NCBI GenBank assembly: GCA_946800325.1
Contig: OX326959.1
Span: 3,864,501-3,928,500 of the forward strand
Direction: 5' to 3'
From: Luzula sylvatica
Lineage: Eukaryota; Streptophyta; Magnoliopsida; Poales; Juncaceae
Length of the DNA: 64,000 nucleotides
Position numbers and translations under genes: made by a program. The notes under the pieces were generated by a model, which searched no databases, was not told where the DNA came from, and was given only the letters and a program-made list of their open reading frames with translations. How positions within the stretch are numbered: the first letter of the stretch is position 1; each line of letters starts with the position of its first letter. This document shows, piece by piece, positions 59,735 through 64,000 of the stretch.

Positions 59735-59737
59735 TAC

Positions 59738-59785
59738 TTTTGAAAGCTTGTTGGTCTGTTTCCGTTTTAGCTCTATCTTCTTCAT
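59738..59785 (-). pseudogene. Orphaned first codons of C2H2 copy 2
   Basis: Reads MKKIELKRKQTNKLSK, the same start as copy 1, cut off from the rest by the insertion at 58734-59734. Confidence 0.8.
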
Positions 59786-59845
59786 GAATGCTTCTCTTGG
59801 TTTCATTGTTCTCCCATTGCACAGAGAGAGAGAGAGAGAGAGAAT

Positions 59846-60260
59846 TATTCTTATTCTTATTCTTTTTGGTTGGTTACTTTGTTTTAATCTTTCTTTTTTC
59901 TTTCTTATTTTGCTCAAAGTGTTGGTTACTTTGTAGTTTGTATGCCTTGTAGTTGGAATTTGATTAATTTATGGCATGGAGATTTTGCATTTACAGCCCC
60001 AAAAAGTTATAATTAATTTAACTGTCAAAATACAATTAAATAGCATTTTTTTGTTGTTGAGAAAAACAATCAAATAGCATGTACAATATCAATTCAACAA
60101 CCTAAATGGTAGGCTCTAGAGTGTGTGTGCAAATTTTATTTTGATACTCATGGAAGCAAACAATGACTAAACTCCAGTTTTTCTCAAAATGAGGAGATGT
60201 AAATTCAACTTTCACAAAGGACATATCTGAAAATATCTACTATTATACAGCAAATATATC
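59846..60260 (+). repeat. Segmental repeat unit 2, copy C, left part
   Basis: Matches 50380-50760 (TTGGTTGGTTACTTTGTTTT, GGAGATTTTGCATTTACAGC). Continues after the hAT at 60906. Confidence 0.8.
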
Positions 60261-60897
60261 TAGGGGTGTAAACGGTTCGGATAGTGGTCATACCAGATCC
60301 GTATTCATATTTTTTTCGGATATCGATATTCGGATACGGAACAACCCGAATCCGGATACGGTTCGGATATTAAACGGATACGGATACGGTTTGGATATTA
60401 TCGGATACGAATACGGATTTTTTCCGGATATTAAAACGGATACTATTATATCATAATATAAATATATTTTTTAATTATGTATACACATAATTTACGACAT
60501 CAACAATCTAAGTTATTGTATTTTAACTTAATTTTATGATTGCGATTTTAAATCATCCAGAAATCATTAATTATCTATATTTTTTCTAATTAATGTGAAA
60601 TAAGACGCATAAAAAAAAATATAATATCCAAATTCGGATCCGAATCCGGGTACCCGAATCCAGATCCGAGTACCGAATCCGTAAAAATATCCGGATCCGG
60701 ATAATATCCGGATTTGAATCCGGATCCGACACTAAAACTGAAAAACGGATCCGGATATTTTTTACGGATCCGAATATTTTTCGGATACGATTTGGGGTCA
60801 GATCCGGATCCGGATTCGGATATTTTTTACGGATCCGAATATTTTTCGGATACGATTTGGGTCAGTCCGGGCAATATCCGCACCATTTACGTCCCTA
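60261..60897. mobile_element. Non-autonomous hAT element, 637 bp
   Basis: Ends TAGGGGTGTAAACGG and, inverted, TAGGGACGTAAATGG. Perfect 8-bp target duplication AATATATC (60253-60260, 60898-60905). Both ends have many CGGATACGGAT/GGATCCGGAT-type subterminal repeats. The matching place in copy A (about 50752-50770) is empty. The short frame inside is repeat-derived. Confidence 0.93.
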
Positions 60898-61123
60898 AAT
60901 ATATCAACCATATATATTTGTTGGAATTTGAATAAACAGGGCACAAAATGTGTGAAGGTTAAAAACTATTGGAGTCATAGTCTTATGCAGCTTTTGAAGA
61001 TTGTGTGATCTATATAACAAATTTGCATGCCTCATAAAGTCATAAACATCATTTTATTTCAACAGAAAATTAGGTCTTGTGATGAATACTTTTTTACCAT
61101 AATCTAAAAAAAGTGATGAAAAT

Positions 61124-63304
61124 TGAAAACTAGAGGTAATTAACTCGTTATACGAATCACAAATCCATAACAAAACTAAAGAAGATTTGAAGTCCAAAAC
61201 AAAGACAATTTCAAGGGGTCCTTGTTTTGATGAGTAAAGTCAAAAAAAGAAGGGCGTGAATGAAATAATGTATAGTACTATTACTATACTCATGAGAACT
61301 TGCTTTTCATCTTTCAAACTATCACGTGATTAGCTTCTGATATAGTTAGTAAAATTAGTAAAATATAAATAAAGCAATGTACATATTGATTGTCAATTGT
61401 CATGCCACTAATGAATGTTTGTTTTGCTTTTATAGATTAGCAAAATGGATTAAAAATCTTACAAAGTGTATAATTGTCTAATATACAAAAGATAGGCATA
61501 AAGAATTAAGATCCTATATTGTCTTGACAAAAAAATTTCAGTTTCAGCCACAAAAAAAATGAAATTTTCGCATCGAATTTAATCGAGTCAATGGTAAATA
61601 AAGGAGTATTATATGGGACGAATATTAGTACATATGCTTATCTTGGGGCAAGGGGTCAAGACTCAAGACCAATTGTGAGTTTGTTTGGGCATTTTTTCAC
61701 CTCTTTTAAGGGAATTATCTACTTCAGTTTTTTTTTGGGGAGATTTGTTGAATTATGTGGAGTATTTTCTCTTTCAATACATTTTTCTTTGTTATTGCAA
61801 ATAAGAATGATATTAAGATACTTCATTATATTTATTTTATAATTTGTATTTGTTTTTAATGATAATCATACATGTCCAACTATAATAGAGAGATTACATT
61901 GTAGTTTGACATGTATGAATTTTTTTTTATTCAAAAAAAATTCATACATGTCAAACTACATTGTAATTTCTCTAAATCCTTGGAATTTTATTGGATAAGA
62001 CTTCTCTTGTTTCTAATTTTACCAAGTTATTTTATAGAGGCTTTATGATTATGCGATCACCTCTAATTAATATTTTCCTACAAAATCTCCTTCAAAAAAA
62101 AAAAATTCCTACAAAGGAAAAAGAGAAACGATTGCTGAAAATTGAAAGAAATGAAAGATGTGTTGAATTAAGTGTCAAACAATATAATATCAAACTAGCC
62201 AAGATCTTTTACCTTGGACCCAAAATCCAGGACATCAAATTCATCAAATTACTTCTTTTAAGAAGCGCATGCATTTGCTTCAAATTCAAACTTCAATTTC
62301 GAAAGTCTTTATGTAGATGCCAAAAAATTTAGAATTATAAATTTGTGGCTATGCAAATGTTAAAACTTCCTTTTAAGTCATCCAAAACTCTTAAAATTCT
62401 TACTAAAAACCCTAATTTAAGGATCGTTAAAAAAAATTAAAAAGAGAGGAATGATCGTAACTGTTTAACAGATGATATTACTTTGTATACATCATAAAAA
62501 TAAATTACACTGAAGTCACAAAAATTGGATGACACAAGAATTATGTTTGTAATTTACTTTATATTACATTATCATCTATATAATGAACAAGGCACATTTT
62601 CAATTAATACCTTTTAATTATGAAAAATGATGGTCTAACAACCATGTATGGGGCACATTGCATAGGCCACCAAGATAACATGGGAATGTCGTGGTAATCA
62701 CTAATCCATTCATGTGACATTTCCTTGTATGAATGAAATATCCATGTGAATTGGTCATGTATAGTTCACAAATTGCATGTTATATGTTATGTTTTTTAAT
62801 TACTTAATTAATTTATTTTTCATTCTTTACTAATCATACAAGCCCACTATGACTATTTAGGTTTAGCTAATAGATTGAAATCCTCCTTGGTATTGATAAA
62901 ATTCTAACAATATGGAAACTATATTCTTGATTTCTGAACTTCTCGTTGAGTTGTTTATTTCTTTTTTTCTTGTTCTTTATAATTAACTAGCATATTATAA
63001 AACAAGAGTTAACACATAATTTTTTTTATACAACAATATAATCTTTAATTTTACAAGGACGTTCACTAACTCTTTTTGTAAATTAAAAAATGGATTATTT
63101 CTCTATTTGTGTGTGATATTTCTCTATATGTGATGTGAGTGGTGACAATTTGCATTGACTATTGGAAAATCACAATACCATGATATTTTGCAGTTCAAAA
63201 TAAAAGTGTACTATGCTTTATTCATTAATAATTGAATAAGAACAAAGATCAAACAATAATCAATAAAACCGGATATTCCTAAAAATTAAGCAAAATCAGA
63301 GGGG
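61124..63304 (+). repeat. Segmental repeat unit 1, copy C, and extension
   Basis: 61124-62470 matches copies A and B; 62471 onward matches B's extension (55647-56230), ending at the F-box gene's last exon. No convincing gene in it. Confidence 0.83.
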
Positions 63305-64000
63305 TCACCTCGTAATAACAACTTTAACCCCCTCTAATACCTTTGTACAATGCAAAAAAAGCTCTTCGACTCCACGCATGTCGTCATGCAAACCACATCG
63401 AATATTTACCAACTTGAGACGCTCGCAACAAAACATTTCAGTTCGCTCCAATATTTTCCCCAACGTTACGTGATCCCGATAATGCTTTAGAAAATAATGC
63501 TTGTATTAACGACATAATTCAAACAATTAATAATAATAACGAACAATTGTACCTCACGCTCGTTGTGGATTAAGACAAGCTCCTCCAAATTAGGGCAACG
63601 AGCAAGGAAAGACGAAATTGAGCCGAAATCGCAGAACACACATATGTTATCAAGAGTGAGGATCTTCAAACTGTAAAACATCGTGCAGGGTGGTATTTCT
63701 TCTAACATTTTCTACAAGAATTTAAAAAAAATTATTTCATTATTCAATAAATCAAAATAAGAAAAAAAATAAATACCCCCAATTGATTGACCGATAAATG
63801 CAGATCCGCGATGCCGGTAAAACTACTCAGAAAATCAGAACCGGACACGTAATCTCTGCATAAAATTATCGCTTTTTTAACCTTGGACATATTTTCGAGC
63901 TTCAATACGACGTCGATTTCTCCATTAAGTTCGATATTTTCAAGGTTAGGCGCAGAAATTAAACAATCTTCATGGTTCGATTCGCCGTGAAAATTGCAAC
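63305..64000 (-). CDS. F-box/LRR-repeat (FBD-like) protein, C-terminal part
   Basis: The gene enters from the right edge; its start and F-box lie beyond 64000. Exons: 64000-63777, 63711-63553 and 63484-63305, with GT-AG introns, all in phase 0. The protein shows LRR pieces (LISAPNLENIELNGEIDVV, SFTGIADLHLSVNQLG, CTMFYSLKILTLDNICVF, FLARCPNLEELVLIHN) and ends LEGVKVVITR. In this family the F-box links target proteins to an SCF ubiquitin ligase and the LRRs bind the target. The last exon could instead be spliced at 63341, but the read-through end is conserved in the relic at 56197. No break is seen in the visible part. Confidence 0.78.

Overview
This is plant nuclear DNA, from a flowering plant and probably a eudicot; I cannot name the species. 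The supporting signs are two Ty1/copia elements with initiator-Met primer sites, CACTA, hAT, Mutator-like and Helitron elements, a plant SINE, and genes of plant-specific families (DUF247, the At1g75710-like C2H2 family, F-box/LRR, FAR1-type transposase, Ulp1/DUF1985). Coordinates come from reading the sequence and the splice signals by hand. No alignment or database search was run.

Left and middle (about 1-42.35 kb) is a stack of nested transposons. A tRNA-derived SINE with a perfect 16-bp target duplication (1377-1392 / 11592-11607) was split by an apparently intact 10-kb Sirevirus-like copia element (1510-11547, 5-bp duplication TTCTC). Its two 1,504-bp LTRs differ at about 6 sites. Further right, a FAR1-type (Mutator-like) transposase gene and an Ulp1/DUF1985-type gene, both decayed and on the minus strand, lie at 15.5-32.9 kb. 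A second, older copia (20095-31708, duplication GTAAG, LTRs about 4% apart) sits exactly inside the SWIM zinc finger of the FAR1-like gene. A 3.36-kb CACTA element (24167-27526, duplication CTA) sits inside that copia's integrase/pol coding region. All of this may lie in one very large non-autonomous Helitron, whose 3' end (GC hairpin plus CTAG) is clear at 42319-42348 and whose possible 5' end is at 1385/11600. Its right part carries captured gene scraps, a LINE scrap and long AATACR-type repeats.

The right part (42.35-64 kb) is a locally duplicated genic neighbourhood. A roughly 1.3-kb noncoding unit occurs three times (about 48.97, 54.34 and 61.12 kb), alternating with broken copies of a C2H2 zinc-finger gene. 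Between them is the most interesting gene of the window: a five-exon, minus-strand gene (53292-50978) whose splice phases all agree and give one 665-residue protein. Its first 191 residues resemble the proteasome lid subunit RPN12 and the rest is a DUF247 protein with a C-terminal membrane segment. An F-box/LRR gene enters from the right edge. Younger MITEs (a hAT at 60261 and a Mutator-like one at 56334) decorate the duplicated copies; for the hAT, a sister copy preserves the empty site.

Few genes look functional: the Sirevirus gag, pol and third ORF, the RPN12-DUF247 fusion gene, the partial F-box gene, and possibly a 50-codon small ORF at 46916. Most other coding sequence is transposon-derived and broken.
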